12,950 nt of DNA from Bacteroides sp. CAG:1060 (GCA_000432655.1 HF986283.1:1-12950), one strand, 5' to 3'. Shown: positions 1-9,732, numbered from the stretch's first letter. Made by a program: numbers and translations. Notes: generated by a model not told the origin, from the letters alone.

Positions 1-174
1 CCCTCAGTTGGTACACGGGAGGCCATCCCTGTACCAAATGCCAAAAGCACTCGGTGCAAAAAACAGGCTTCTGGTGTACGCGATGCATCTTCAGCGCGCG
101 AATTCTTTTCAGTATAATACGATGAATTTAGTGACAAACATCTGCTCTGGGCTACAACATTAGTGAATTATTCA

Positions 175-182
175 TATCTTTG
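175..182 (+). promoter_or_regulatory. Possible -7 promoter element (TATCTTTG)
   Basis: TATCTTTG fits the Bacteroidota -7 consensus TAnnTTTG. It lies upstream of the coupled lipoprotein/membrane-protein pair and just ahead of the intact part of the remnant frame. No matching -33 TTTG is visible at the usual spacing, so a chance match in A+T-rich DNA is quite possible. Confidence 0.25.
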
Positions 183-325
183 GATATGGAGCCTATAATT
201 TATGCGGGAATAATCTATTGGAAACAGCTAAGTTCTGCGTGAAGTGTGTTGTGCCCTCTGTGAATTTAGACCTGATCAAAAAAGGTTTAAAAGGAGAAGA
301 CGAGTTATCTAGCATGGTTCAAAAT

Positions 326-361
326 ATGGGATTAGAATATCAAATGGGATTAGAATATCAA
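326..361 (+). repeat. Perfect 18-bp tandem duplication
   Basis: The unit ATGGGATTAGAATATCAA occurs twice in a row, at 326-343 and 344-361, without mismatch. It keeps the frame of the upstream remnant, so it doubles six residues (MGLEYQ) just before that frame's stop. Identity at every base, including third positions, suggests a recent slippage-type duplication. Confidence 0.9.
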
Positions 362-372
362 AAAAGTGAAGA

Positions 373-990
373 ATGAAAAAAGCCTATTACTTACTTTTAC
401 TGCTTGTGTTAGCTCTTTGCGGATGTGGTCCAAAACTTTTGTTTGTAACAGAATACATCCCGAAAGACTATGGGTATAGCGTTAAGCGTTATACCTATGC
501 TGATTCACATTCTCGCTTTGAATTACTTGTGGATGGAGAAGTCATACAAACTATGGAATGTCAAAAGCAATTCAATAAGAATCCAATATATCTTCCAGTT
601 ACAGAGTTCCAGAGTGTATTTTACCTTATTCAAATGTGGTGTCATTATGATATGAAAGCCTTTTTTACAAAAGATATGGTATTTTTGAGCAATACGGAAC
701 ATGTAAAGCTTGGCAAGCAAAGAGGAGATGTGTGCTTCTATATAGATGACTTCAGAGTGCTTCAGGATTCTATAAAGTATGAAGTATTCAAAGATTCCCC
801 AGTATCATGTAAAGAACAAGAATACAAAAAATTGGATGAGGGTTACGAAATAGTTTTTTCCCCATTCGGAAACTTGAAAATGGAACAAGAATACAATGAA
901 GGAGATCAATCACGCAATGTCGAAATTATTTCATACATTATGCGCCAATCTGACGGAGACAAGAAAAAAACACTTCAAATTATAAGGTAA
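373..990 (+). CDS. Predicted lipoprotein of unknown function (205 aa)
   Basis: The protein starts with a short basic stretch and a run of leucines, then a lipobox-like LCGC, with Cys18 as the likely lipidated residue. It should therefore be an exported lipoprotein. The mature part carries Cys63, Cys90, Cys121 and Cys146, which could form disulfides, and is rich in aromatic and charged residues. No domain was recognised. The start codon overlaps the stop of the upstream remnant frame (ATGA, 373-376), and its own stop TAA overlaps the next ATG (988-992), which points to translational coupling. Base composition is visibly A+T-richer than the core genes: a hand count of 541-600 gives 18 G+C of 60, against 34 of 60 for 11341-11400. 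This suggests acquired DNA. An immunity or surface-accessory role is possible but not shown. Confidence 0.8.
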   Translation: MKKAYYLLLLLVLALCGCGPKLLFVTEYIPKDYGYSVKRYTYADSHSRFELLVDGEVIQTMECQKQFNKNPIYLPVTEFQSVFYLIQMWCHYDMKAFFTKDMVFLSNTEHVKLGKQRGDVCFYIDDFRVLQDSIKYEVFKDSPVSCKEQEYKKLDEGYEIVFSPFGNLKMEQEYNEGDQSRNVEIISYIMRQSDGDKKKTLQIIR

Positions 991-1631
991 TGAAAAAAGG
1001 TTTCGGTTATTATTTGATTATGGTTTTTTTGTCTGCCACAGGACTCGTTTTAGCCTTTGTGGTTTTGCAATTTGCTCTGTTCTTTGTTATAACAAGAGAG
1101 AAGCCAAAAGCATACACTTTCCCTTACAGTAAATGTAAAACATATTTTGTTGACGAAATAATAATTCCCAATCCTGTAATAGTATGCAATGACAATAAAC
1201 GGTATGTGACAATTTACGACTCTATTCCAAGGCCCTTATGCCAGCAGGATTTAGAACATAATCCGCTCTTTGTCGAACTTGGTAAAATAGGGGCGACTGA
1301 TAATTCTTACCTTTTCAAAAAAAGGAACAAAGCACTTCTAAGGAAGTACAAAAACAGACAGTTAAGGGAGTTTCAAGGTGAAGACGAAATGATATATCCT
1401 ACCCTTGAAACAACTCAAGATAGTATAGTCATAAAAGGCTTTCACTATGCTCCGGAAAAATTTCTGGTAGTAATGGAAAAATCCGTTGATTGTTACGTAT
1501 ATAAGGTTCTCCCGCTGTACAAAAAGTCCGACTGCAAAGATCTTGAAAAAGTAATGCTAAACAAACTGAAGAAGGAAAGAGAAGACTATTTGAACACATT
1601 TATAGATCAGTCTTACTGGGGTTCATTGTAA
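990..1631 (+). CDS. Membrane-anchored protein of unknown function (213 aa)
   Basis: The product has one strongly hydrophobic segment at about residues 7-34, preceded by two lysines. A roughly 180-residue lysine- and tyrosine-rich domain follows, which by topology should lie outside the cytoplasmic membrane. There is no lipobox. The first base of its ATG is the last base of the preceding TAA stop (TAATG), so expression is probably coupled to the lipoprotein gene. It shares that gene's A+T-rich composition and is the last gene before the convergent core operon. No catalytic motif or known family was recognised. The overlapping starts suggest that the two products work together, perhaps as an envelope pair. 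Confidence 0.75.
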   Translation: MKKGFGYYLIMVFLSATGLVLAFVVLQFALFFVITREKPKAYTFPYSKCKTYFVDEIIIPNPVIVCNDNKRYVTIYDSIPRPLCQQDLEHNPLFVELGKIGATDNSYLFKKRNKALLRKYKNRQLREFQGEDEMIYPTLETTQDSIVIKGFHYAPEKFLVVMEKSVDCYVYKVLPLYKKSDCKDLEKVMLNKLKKEREDYLNTFIDQSYWGSL

Positions 1632-1673
1632 ATACCAATTTGCCCGATGATACTTTATGGACAATAATAGAGG

Positions 1674-1707
1674 AATGCGTCCCGGCCGTAAATAGCAGGG
1701 ACGCATT
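1674..1707 (+). terminator. Stem-loop, probable terminator between convergent genes
   Basis: A perfect 10-bp inverted repeat (AATGCGTCCC at 1674-1683, GGGACGCATT at 1698-1707) encloses a 14-nt loop and runs into TTTTC at 1706-1710. This would end rightward transcription of the lipoprotein/membrane-protein pair. Being symmetric, it could also act on leftward transcripts leaving the trigger factor gene about 60 nt away, but the T-tract on that side is poor. Confidence 0.6.
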
Positions 1708-1769
1708 TTCTATGCGGTCCACCCGTCCGGCTTCGTTAATGCCAGGGGTGACTCTGTTTTAGATTATCC

Positions 1770-2792
1770 TTATTTCAAATCCTTGAATTTCAAAGAAGTA
1801 ATCTTCGTAGGCTCAAGAGTTATCTCCTCCTTGAGCTTGGACATCACCTTGCTGTCTTCCACATTCTCAGCAATGCGCTGCACCTGCTCCTGATTCTTAA
1901 GCACATTCACTACGGCTTCCTGAATCATCTCCTTAGGAAGATTGCCAAGTCCATACATTGCATACTGGTATGTCACGAATGCCTCGGCAGCTTCATGAAG
2001 ATCCTTCTCATCGATCTTAAGATCATACTTCTTCATCAGATAGCCACGTACAAGCTGCCATCTGAAATCAGCAAGGAAAGCGTCAAACTCTTTCTCGATA
2101 TCCTCCTTTGTGACTTTTCCCTGATTTGCCACAAGAAGCCATCTCTTAAGGAATGCCTCCGGAAGGCTGATGCCGGCCTTGTTCACGAAGTAGTCACGAA
2201 TATCCTTGGAAAGTCTCCACTCCGCCTCATTCTTAAACTGCGCCTCAAGACGCTCTGCAGCTTCCTTCTCAATATCCTCATCGGATTTCTCTTCCTTGGC
2301 GGCAGACTGCTCCTCGGCAGACTTGTTCTTCTCCTCATAGTATTTCTTGAGGTTCTCCACCATTGTGGTCTTGTCCTTTGCAGATATAGTCACTGTATAG
2401 CTTGGCACCTTGTCATCCTTGACTACATCAAAGTTGATTTCCGGATAAAGTCCAAGATCAAACACAAAAGTGAAATTGTTGCCATCTGTCCACTCCACCT
2501 CCGGCTGATTCTCGGAAGAGAGAGGTTCTCCGATGATACGAAGTGAATTATCCTTGATATGGGCGTCAAGAGCCTGCGAAAGAACTTGATTCACCGCCTC
2601 GACAAGACACTGCTCTCCGAAAAACTTTTTAATCAGTGACGCAGGTGCCATTCCCTTACGGAAACCTTTGAAATCAGCGGTACGCTTTCGCTCAGCCAAT
2701 TTTTTCCTTTCAATTTCTGCATAATCAGCAGCCTCAACCTCGATAGTCAACTCAAGATTGAGATCGTCAATTTTGTTTTGTGATACTTTCAT
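1770..2792 (-). CDS. tig: Trigger factor, short form apparently lacking the PPIase domain (340 aa)
   Basis: Trigger factor is a ribosome-bound chaperone that shelters nascent chains at the exit tunnel. The N-terminal domain (about 1-120) carries the ribosome-docking signature GFRKGMAP at residues 43-50. The C-terminal helical chaperone domain is recognisable from about 186 to 340 (for example LPEAFLKRW at 210-218). Bacteroidota trigger factors are usually near 450 residues, with an FKBP-type prolyl isomerase domain between these parts. Here a Glu/Lys-rich stretch (about 152-185) joins them and no FKBP-like sequence is visible. The reading frame is continuous, so this is a domain loss and not a frameshift. 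The gene is the last in its run: its ATG lies 2 nt after the TAG stop of the HD phosphohydrolase gene, in an A-rich leader, so it probably depends on upstream transcription. Confidence 0.93.
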   Translation of the reverse strand: MKVSQNKIDDLNLELTIEVEAADYAEIERKKLAERKRTADFKGFRKGMAPASLIKKFFGEQCLVEAVNQVLSQALDAHIKDNSLRIIGEPLSSENQPEVEWTDGNNFTFVFDLGLYPEINFDVVKDDKVPSYTVTISAKDKTTMVENLKKYYEEKNKSAEEQSAAKEEKSDEDIEKEAAERLEAQFKNEAEWRLSKDIRDYFVNKAGISLPEAFLKRWLLVANQGKVTKEDIEKEFDAFLADFRWQLVRGYLMKKYDLKIDEKDLHEAAEAFVTYQYAMYGLGNLPKEMIQEAVVNVLKNQEQVQRIAENVEDSKVMSKLKEEITLEPTKITSLKFKDLK

Positions 2793-2794
2793 AA

Positions 2795-4816
2795 CTATTT
2801 TTTATTCAATTTATTCTTTGGATACACCACTCTCTCGTGGTTAAGTTGTGCAAGATACTGCTTGAGTCCCTCTTTCAGGGCATTCAGCTCACTGATGGAT
2901 ATATCCGCATCATCAAACTGTCCTTCTTCCATCTTCCCGGCCACTATACTCTCTACAAAATCAGAATAAATCTGGACAGTATTGCCTTTAATGGTTCTGG
3001 AAGCCGCTTCGACACTATCACATAGCATCACCACTATCTGAGCCTTGGTCTGCGGCTTATGTCCCGTATAACGGAACTCCGCAATCATGGCAGGATCACC
3101 GCCGTCCTTAAGGAACTGGTTGTAGAAAAACCGCACTACCGTAGTACCATGGTGTGTATCTATAAATCCCGACACCACTTTCGGAAGACGATGTTTCTGG
3201 GCTATCTCCAGTCCGTCAGCGACATGTTTGATTATATCTTTTGCGCTCTGCAGAGGTGTAAGACCGCTGTGATACTTCGCATCTGACTTGACCATAAACT
3301 CGTTCTCTATAAAGCAGAGAGGATTGTTCATCTTGCCTATGTCATGATACAACGCACCGGCACGGACCAAATCAGGGTTGACATCCACAAGTCTGGACAC
3401 GGCATCCGCCATATTCATCACCTGAAGAGAATGCTGGAAGGTACCGGGAGCTTTCTGTTCCAACTGCCGGATAAGAGGATTTGACGTGTTGCACAGTTCT
3501 GCAAGTCTGGAATTGGATACCAGGTTGAATATTTTCTCGAACAGATACACCAGAGGATATCCGGCCACAGAGAGCATCGAACCTATAAATAAAGCCAGAA
3601 TGACATACACCACCCCGCCTGCCACCAAATCGGAAGCCCTGAATCCAAGATAGACTACAGCCACAATGGCAAAATTAATCATGGCAGCCAGAAACTGCTT
3701 CCACCCCTGCTGGAAATATTTGAACAGGTATATCATCACAAGCCCGCTCACCGCAAACATCACGAACAGCACCGGACCGTCATTGGCAGAGACTAAAATC
3801 GGGGTCAGGACAGCCAAATACACAGGCGCAATCTGCCTCGGACTCATAAAAGCCTGAAGCATTATCGCAAACAGTGAATATGGCACCACGAACAGCATGT
3901 TGTCATGATGTGCAGCCAGCGACAATGTCAGAACTGCCGCTATCGCATACAGGCTTATTATATAATAATACCTACTGTCCGCGAATACGGACGAACATGC
4001 AAAAGTGATGATGAAATACAGCAGAACCACCAGCGCGGCAGAGAGCAGGATGTTTCCCAGAACCACAAGCACGGTAGGCCCGAGATATCCGACATTGAGC
4101 TCCAGCTCTTTCTTGTAGGAATCAAGCATCTGCTCAATCTCAGAAGTGACAATCTCTCCCTTTGAGACTATAAGTTGACCGGCACGGACATAGCCGGAGG
4201 TCGGAGAAATTTCATTTCGCTCCTCCGCATTTACAAGCTTGGTAGTCTGCTCATCATAGATGACATTGGGAACTATCAAGTCATATATCCCTTCCGCTTT
4301 CAGAAGCGAGTCTACATTGAAATCAGAGACGGCTCCGAGGTCAGAGATCAGCTTGGCTTTGGCTTCCGACTGCCTGTAAACCTCAGAGATCGGGGTCTTG
4401 ACCGCACGCTTGTTCTTCTGAATGTAGATGACGTCAGACTGCGGTATGTCATCTTTCTGCCGACGACTCTCGTCAGCTACAATACCTTTTGAGTATATGG
4501 AGCGCAACTCGGACACCACTGCATTGTGAAAACGACCCAGATTTCTGCTCTGGGCGGCAGTGAGATTCCGGTTCATCGTCTCGGAAGAAAACCGATAATA
4601 TGGAACCACCTTCTCTGTGGTCGATATACGCTCCTCTCTTATCTGTTCAGCCGTCTTATAGATAGGAAAATCAAACTCCGCGAACAGAGTCTCATATTTC
4701 CACTCGCGTCCTTTCCTATAATCATAAGCAAACTTCGAATTCCTCGGCATCAATAGTGCGAGTAACAGGAAAAGCAGTCCAAGAGGGACAAATTTTGTAA
4801 GGAAAGAACGCTTCAT
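2795..4816 (-). CDS. pgpH: 7TM-HD family phosphohydrolase, PgpH-type cyclic-di-AMP phosphodiesterase (673 aa)
   Basis: The order of parts matches the PgpH family, which hydrolyses the second messenger cyclic di-AMP at the inner membrane. There is one N-terminal membrane segment (about 8-23) and a large extracytoplasmic 7TMR-HDED-type domain (about 30-240, with the family-like stretch DLIVPNVIYDEQ). A multi-pass membrane block follows (about 245-430), then a cytoplasmic HD domain. The HD metal ligands are visible: His462 (GTFQHSLQV), His491-Asp492 (YHDIGK), His555-His556 (DTHHGT) and Asp600 (MLCDSVEA). Length is normal for the family. The gene begins 10 nt after the oxoamine synthase stop and ends 2 nt before tig. 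Substrate assignment rests on family knowledge; the ligand of the outer domain is unknown. The symbol follows the Listeria homologue. Confidence 0.88.
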   Translation of the reverse strand: MKRSFLTKFVPLGLLFLLLALLMPRNSKFAYDYRKGREWKYETLFAEFDFPIYKTAEQIREERISTTEKVVPYYRFSSETMNRNLTAAQSRNLGRFHNAVVSELRSIYSKGIVADESRRQKDDIPQSDVIYIQKNKRAVKTPISEVYRQSEAKAKLISDLGAVSDFNVDSLLKAEGIYDLIVPNVIYDEQTTKLVNAEERNEISPTSGYVRAGQLIVSKGEIVTSEIEQMLDSYKKELELNVGYLGPTVLVVLGNILLSAALVVLLYFIITFACSSVFADSRYYYIISLYAIAAVLTLSLAAHHDNMLFVVPYSLFAIMLQAFMSPRQIAPVYLAVLTPILVSANDGPVLFVMFAVSGLVMIYLFKYFQQGWKQFLAAMINFAIVAVVYLGFRASDLVAGGVVYVILALFIGSMLSVAGYPLVYLFEKIFNLVSNSRLAELCNTSNPLIRQLEQKAPGTFQHSLQVMNMADAVSRLVDVNPDLVRAGALYHDIGKMNNPLCFIENEFMVKSDAKYHSGLTPLQSAKDIIKHVADGLEIAQKHRLPKVVSGFIDTHHGTTVVRFFYNQFLKDGGDPAMIAEFRYTGHKPQTKAQIVVMLCDSVEAASRTIKGNTVQIYSDFVESIVAGKMEEGQFDDADISISELNALKEGLKQYLAQLNHERVVYPKNKLNKK

Positions 4817-4826
4817 CTTGCACTGA

Positions 4827-6089
4827 TTACATTATGGTCATTGCAGCGAACTCATCTCCGTCATAATATCCGGCATCCAGCTTCGCCTTGATTTCCTTGA
4901 AAGCGTTAAGCGTGTACTCGACATCTTCCATGGTATGAGCGGCGGTGGATACAATACGGAAAATAACCATTCCCTTCGGAATTACCGGATAGATGACTAC
5001 CGAGCAGAAAATCTTGTAATTCTCGCGGAGGTCCTTGGCCATCTTGGATGCCTGGGCCACTCCTCCCTTGATATGAACCGGAGTTACGCAAGCCTCTGCT
5101 TCGCCGATGTCAAATCCTTCTTTGCGGAAACCGTCCTGAATGGCATGAGTAATTGCCCAGCACTTCTTTCTGAGCTCATCACCTTCCGGAGAGTCAATAA
5201 TCTCCATACGCTTGATGTTTCCAAGTACAAAAGCCATAGGAAGAGACTTTGCATACATCTGCGAACGAAGGTTGGCACGGAGATAATTTATGATGTAATG
5301 AGGTCCGGCCACGAAACCACCGATGGAAGCCATGGACTTGGCAAATGCTCCGATATAAAGATCCACCTCATCCATGCAGTTGAAGTGCTCGGACGTTCCG
5401 CGTCCATGCTCTCCAAGCAGACCGAATCCGTGCGCATCATCTATGAGGATACGGAACTGGTATTTTTTCTTGAGTGCCGTAATCTTGTCCAGAATACCAA
5501 GAGCGCCTGTCATTCCGAATACACCTTCGGTGATGAGGAGAACTCCACCGCCGTTCTGCTCTGCAACACTGCATGCATGTGCAAGAACCTTCTCACAATC
5601 TTCAATGTTATTGTGGCGGTACTTGAATTTCTCTCCCAGATGAAGTCTGATACCGTCAAGCAGACAAGCATGACATTCAGCATCATAGACAATCACATCA
5701 TGACGAGCCGTAAGAGCATCAATGGTGGACACGATGCCCTGATATCCGAAATTGAAAAGGAACGCATCCTCTTTCTTTTCGAACTCAGCGAAAATCTTCT
5801 CAAGCTTCTCGTGATATCTGGTCTGTCCGCTCATCATTCGCGCTCCCATAGGATAAGCAAGTCCGTATTGAGCTGCAGCTTCGGCATCAGCCTTACGGAC
5901 GGCCGGATGATTGGCCAGTCCAAGATAGTTGTTGAGGCTCCAGTTAAGTACAGGAATGCCATTGAAAACCATGTGAGGGCCAAGCTCCCCTTCTAGACGC
6001 GGATACATATAATATCCGAAAGCCTTTTCAAGATACTGCCCGATAGGGCCGCCTGAATCTTTGTGTATTCTGTCAAATATATCTACCAT
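4827..6089 (-). CDS. Alpha-oxoamine synthase, serine palmitoyltransferase-like PLP enzyme (420 aa)
   Basis: This is a fold-type I PLP enzyme of the alpha-oxoamine synthase family, which condenses an amino acid with an acyl thioester and releases CO2. The cofactor residues are visible: Lys251 (AFAKSMAS) for the Schiff base, Asp217 and His220 (IDDAHG) and His140 (DAECHA). The 217/220/251 spacing equals that of E. coli 2-amino-3-ketobutyrate CoA ligase (210/213/244). The glycine-rich end GEHGRG at 226-231 is also typical. In Bacteroidota such enzymes start sphingolipid (serine plus palmitoyl thioester) or sulfonolipid (cysteate) synthesis. This protein resembles a widespread, less well-defined Bacteroidota paralogue group more than the characterised Bacteroides serine palmitoyltransferase, so the substrate is left open; threonine/glycine metabolism is the alternative. 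It lies 14 nt after gyrB and 10 nt before the phosphohydrolase gene. A short extra tail follows residue 400. Confidence 0.88.
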   Translation of the reverse strand: MVDIFDRIHKDSGGPIGQYLEKAFGYYMYPRLEGELGPHMVFNGIPVLNWSLNNYLGLANHPAVRKADAEAAAQYGLAYPMGARMMSGQTRYHEKLEKIFAEFEKKEDAFLFNFGYQGIVSTIDALTARHDVIVYDAECHACLLDGIRLHLGEKFKYRHNNIEDCEKVLAHACSVAEQNGGGVLLITEGVFGMTGALGILDKITALKKKYQFRILIDDAHGFGLLGEHGRGTSEHFNCMDEVDLYIGAFAKSMASIGGFVAGPHYIINYLRANLRSQMYAKSLPMAFVLGNIKRMEIIDSPEGDELRKKCWAITHAIQDGFRKEGFDIGEAEACVTPVHIKGGVAQASKMAKDLRENYKIFCSVVIYPVIPKGMVIFRIVSTAAHTMEDVEYTLNAFKEIKAKLDAGYYDGDEFAAMTIM

Positions 6090-6103
6090 AATAGGTTTAT
6101 GTA

Positions 6104-8125
<2,022 letters not shown>

Positions 8126-8138
8126 CTATATATTAAAA

Positions 8139-8151
8139 TCCTACAAATATA
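8139..8151 (-). promoter_or_regulatory. Promoter core for gyrB (TATATTTGTAGGA)
   Basis: On the - strand the gap between the barrel gene and gyrB contains TATATTTG (8151 to 8144), an exact TAnnTTTG -7 element. Transcription would begin about 6 nt further on, leaving a leader of roughly 20-25 nt. The same 13-mer precedes ftsE (12750-12762). No clear -33 TTTG is seen. Confidence 0.6.
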
Positions 8152-8162
8152 CTAAATTATTT

Positions 8163-9731
8163 TCACTTGACCGTAAGACTGACCCCCAGAGTAACGTATG
8201 GGCCTGACTCAACGAGTCCGGGACGTCTCTGGATATCCGCACAGAGAAGGTTGCCTATTTCGCCCCAGAAAGACCACTTGCGGTTGAAGGCGTACTCGGC
8301 GGACAGTCCCAAATCCGCATATCCCGGAATATCAGGAAGAGCCCCGGCGATATCGGTTCTCGAAGTTGCAGCCTTCACGAAAATTCCTGCCTCAAGACGC
8401 TTGAGATACATATAGTAGAAATCAAAATCGGCCGTAAACGCAGACGGGAGGTAAACAGAAGCAGTTCTTGACTCCGTGACATACTTGTACTGAGCAGAAA
8501 GCGTCGAACGGAAACTTTCCGACCTCCATTTCATATTCAGGTCGGTGTATGCCAGTTTATAATCCGTAAAACCAACTCCGCACCACGAGTCGAGCGGAGA
8601 ATCCGAATAGTATGCGTATCCGCCCTTGAGCCCATATTCAAAATACGTCCCTACAGAGCCCTGGACACCAAACGAGAGATTGTATCTTTCCCGCTCATAC
8701 AGAGCATCATGAGTCGAATAACGGTAGAAATGGTTGAACGACTTCAGGCCATGATACGAAAGCAACTTCGCCCCACCCTCAAATGAAGCCGCAAGTCTCA
8801 TTGCTGCCGAAGGGATATCCAGAGCCCCCCTCAACGAAGGTGCCGGAAGGAAGGTAGATTCACCGGACATCACAACGTCCAGCTTTGCACCCAGATCAAT
8901 GTCAAAAGTCCCCCAGGAAAAAAACATATGCGGCCTGAATCCGGCCAGATTGGCTATCTTGGCCTCCGTTTCCGGCCTCGAGTCATTGAGAGCCATCATG
9001 TCAAAATTAAAGTCAAGCAGGAATCTGTATTTGGAGTTAAGGACAGGGCCCAGATAGGCAGCAAGCCTCACCTCACCCTGCGACACTGTTCCATCAGCCT
9101 GACTCTCAGAACCATAGCGTCCTGCAACATTCAGCCCATACACAAAGAACGAGCCCCCTCTGTCCGGGGAGACAAGTCCAAGCCCGGCGAACGTCGAATG
9201 ATACGCCCCGTCATATTCATTGACACCGGAGAAAATTCCTTCATACCCGGCATTCCAGGTAACGGTCCCGGTAGCGGGCATCAGCCAATGACCGGAAACG
9301 CCCAACTTGTCCGACAGGTCATAAAATTTCTTGCCATAATAACCTTTCCCGAAATTATAAATCGACACAGAGGCGTTCTTCTTCATAAGAGGCGAATACA
9401 CCACATCGAGCCGAGGACGGAGAGTATATCCGGCACCGGCCCTGAGAAACAGCCTGTTTCCGTCATAGACACCCTTCTCCGGCACAATTTCCACATTGTA
9501 TGGAGTGAACTCATACGAACCCTTATACGGGGAGTCAAAAACCGAATAGTCAAAACTATAGTCAAATGCATACAGGGAATCCGGCAGCACCAGATCCGGC
9601 TCGGACTTCTTGAAATCCGCAAAGCGCGTCTCATAATCATTCGTCACCTGTACGGACTGATTTATTTTCTGGGCAGTCAAAGAAACTGCAAACGTGAGCA
9701 AAAGCCCACCGGATATAATTAATCTACGCAT
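8163..9731 (-). CDS. Predicted outer-membrane beta-barrel protein (522 aa)
   Basis: A signal peptide occupies residues 1-20, with likely cleavage after LTA and before Gln21. Residues 21-90 are a Tyr/Phe/Asp/Pro-rich N-terminal region. From about 90 to the end the sequence alternates polar and hydrophobic/aromatic residues in short stretches split by Gly, Asn and Asp turns, as in outer-membrane barrels (for example FLRAGAGYTLRPRLDVVY). It ends in VTLGVSLTVK, without the usual terminal aromatic. It resembles the barrel proteins that Bacteroidota annotations place beside a large TPR protein and ftsE, but neither a TonB box nor a plug domain is evident. Its ATG lies 1 nt after the TPR gene stop (TAATATG), so the two are almost certainly co-translated and probably cooperate in the outer membrane. 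The substrate is unknown. Confidence 0.8.
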   Translation of the reverse strand: MRRLIISGGLLLTFAVSLTAQKINQSVQVTNDYETRFADFKKSEPDLVLPDSLYAFDYSFDYSVFDSPYKGSYEFTPYNVEIVPEKGVYDGNRLFLRAGAGYTLRPRLDVVYSPLMKKNASVSIYNFGKGYYGKKFYDLSDKLGVSGHWLMPATGTVTWNAGYEGIFSGVNEYDGAYHSTFAGLGLVSPDRGGSFFVYGLNVAGRYGSESQADGTVSQGEVRLAAYLGPVLNSKYRFLLDFNFDMMALNDSRPETEAKIANLAGFRPHMFFSWGTFDIDLGAKLDVVMSGESTFLPAPSLRGALDIPSAAMRLAASFEGGAKLLSYHGLKSFNHFYRYSTHDALYERERYNLSFGVQGSVGTYFEYGLKGGYAYYSDSPLDSWCGVGFTDYKLAYTDLNMKWRSESFRSTLSAQYKYVTESRTASVYLPSAFTADFDFYYMYLKRLEAGIFVKAATSRTDIAGALPDIPGYADLGLSAEYAFNRKWSFWGEIGNLLCADIQRRPGLVESGPYVTLGVSLTVK

Positions 9732-9732
9732 A

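Larger units (their letters stand above)
1..376 (+). pseudogene. Degraded or frameshifted coding remnant upstream of the lipoprotein gene
   Basis: No intact gene is visible here, but the region reads like broken coding sequence. One frame (codons from position 1) is open to a TAA at 115-117 and, after that stop, open again to a TAA at 196-198 with protein-like text such as YDEFSDKHLLWATTLVNYS. A second frame (codons from position 2) is open to TAG-TGA at 161-166. From 167 it then runs cleanly to a TGA at 374-376, giving protein-like text such as YGAYNLCGNNLLETAKF and LIKKGLKGEDELSSMVQNM. This tail has no ATG before 314, although TTG 218 or GTG 239 could start a short protein. Its stop overlaps the next start codon as ATGA. 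The simplest reading is the C-terminal end of a gene with an in-frame stop and a frameshift; a short non-ATG-initiated ORF is the alternative. The family was not recognised. Confidence 0.4.

Noticed and set aside
3..125. Cys-x-x-Cys pairs in the third + frame, resembling a zinc ribbon
   Set aside because: The frame is short, lacks a start, competes with two other open frames and has no continuation after its stop.
1708..1769. A second hairpin (CACCC/GGGTG) between the terminator and tig
   Set aside because: Only a 5-bp stem with a long loop and no T-tract; likely chance.
4935..5996. A 353-codon + strand frame over the oxoamine synthase gene, with similar ones over tig (1995-2546) and the barrel gene (8928-9722)
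   Set aside because: The same codon-register effect. No promoter or protein-like composition supports them.
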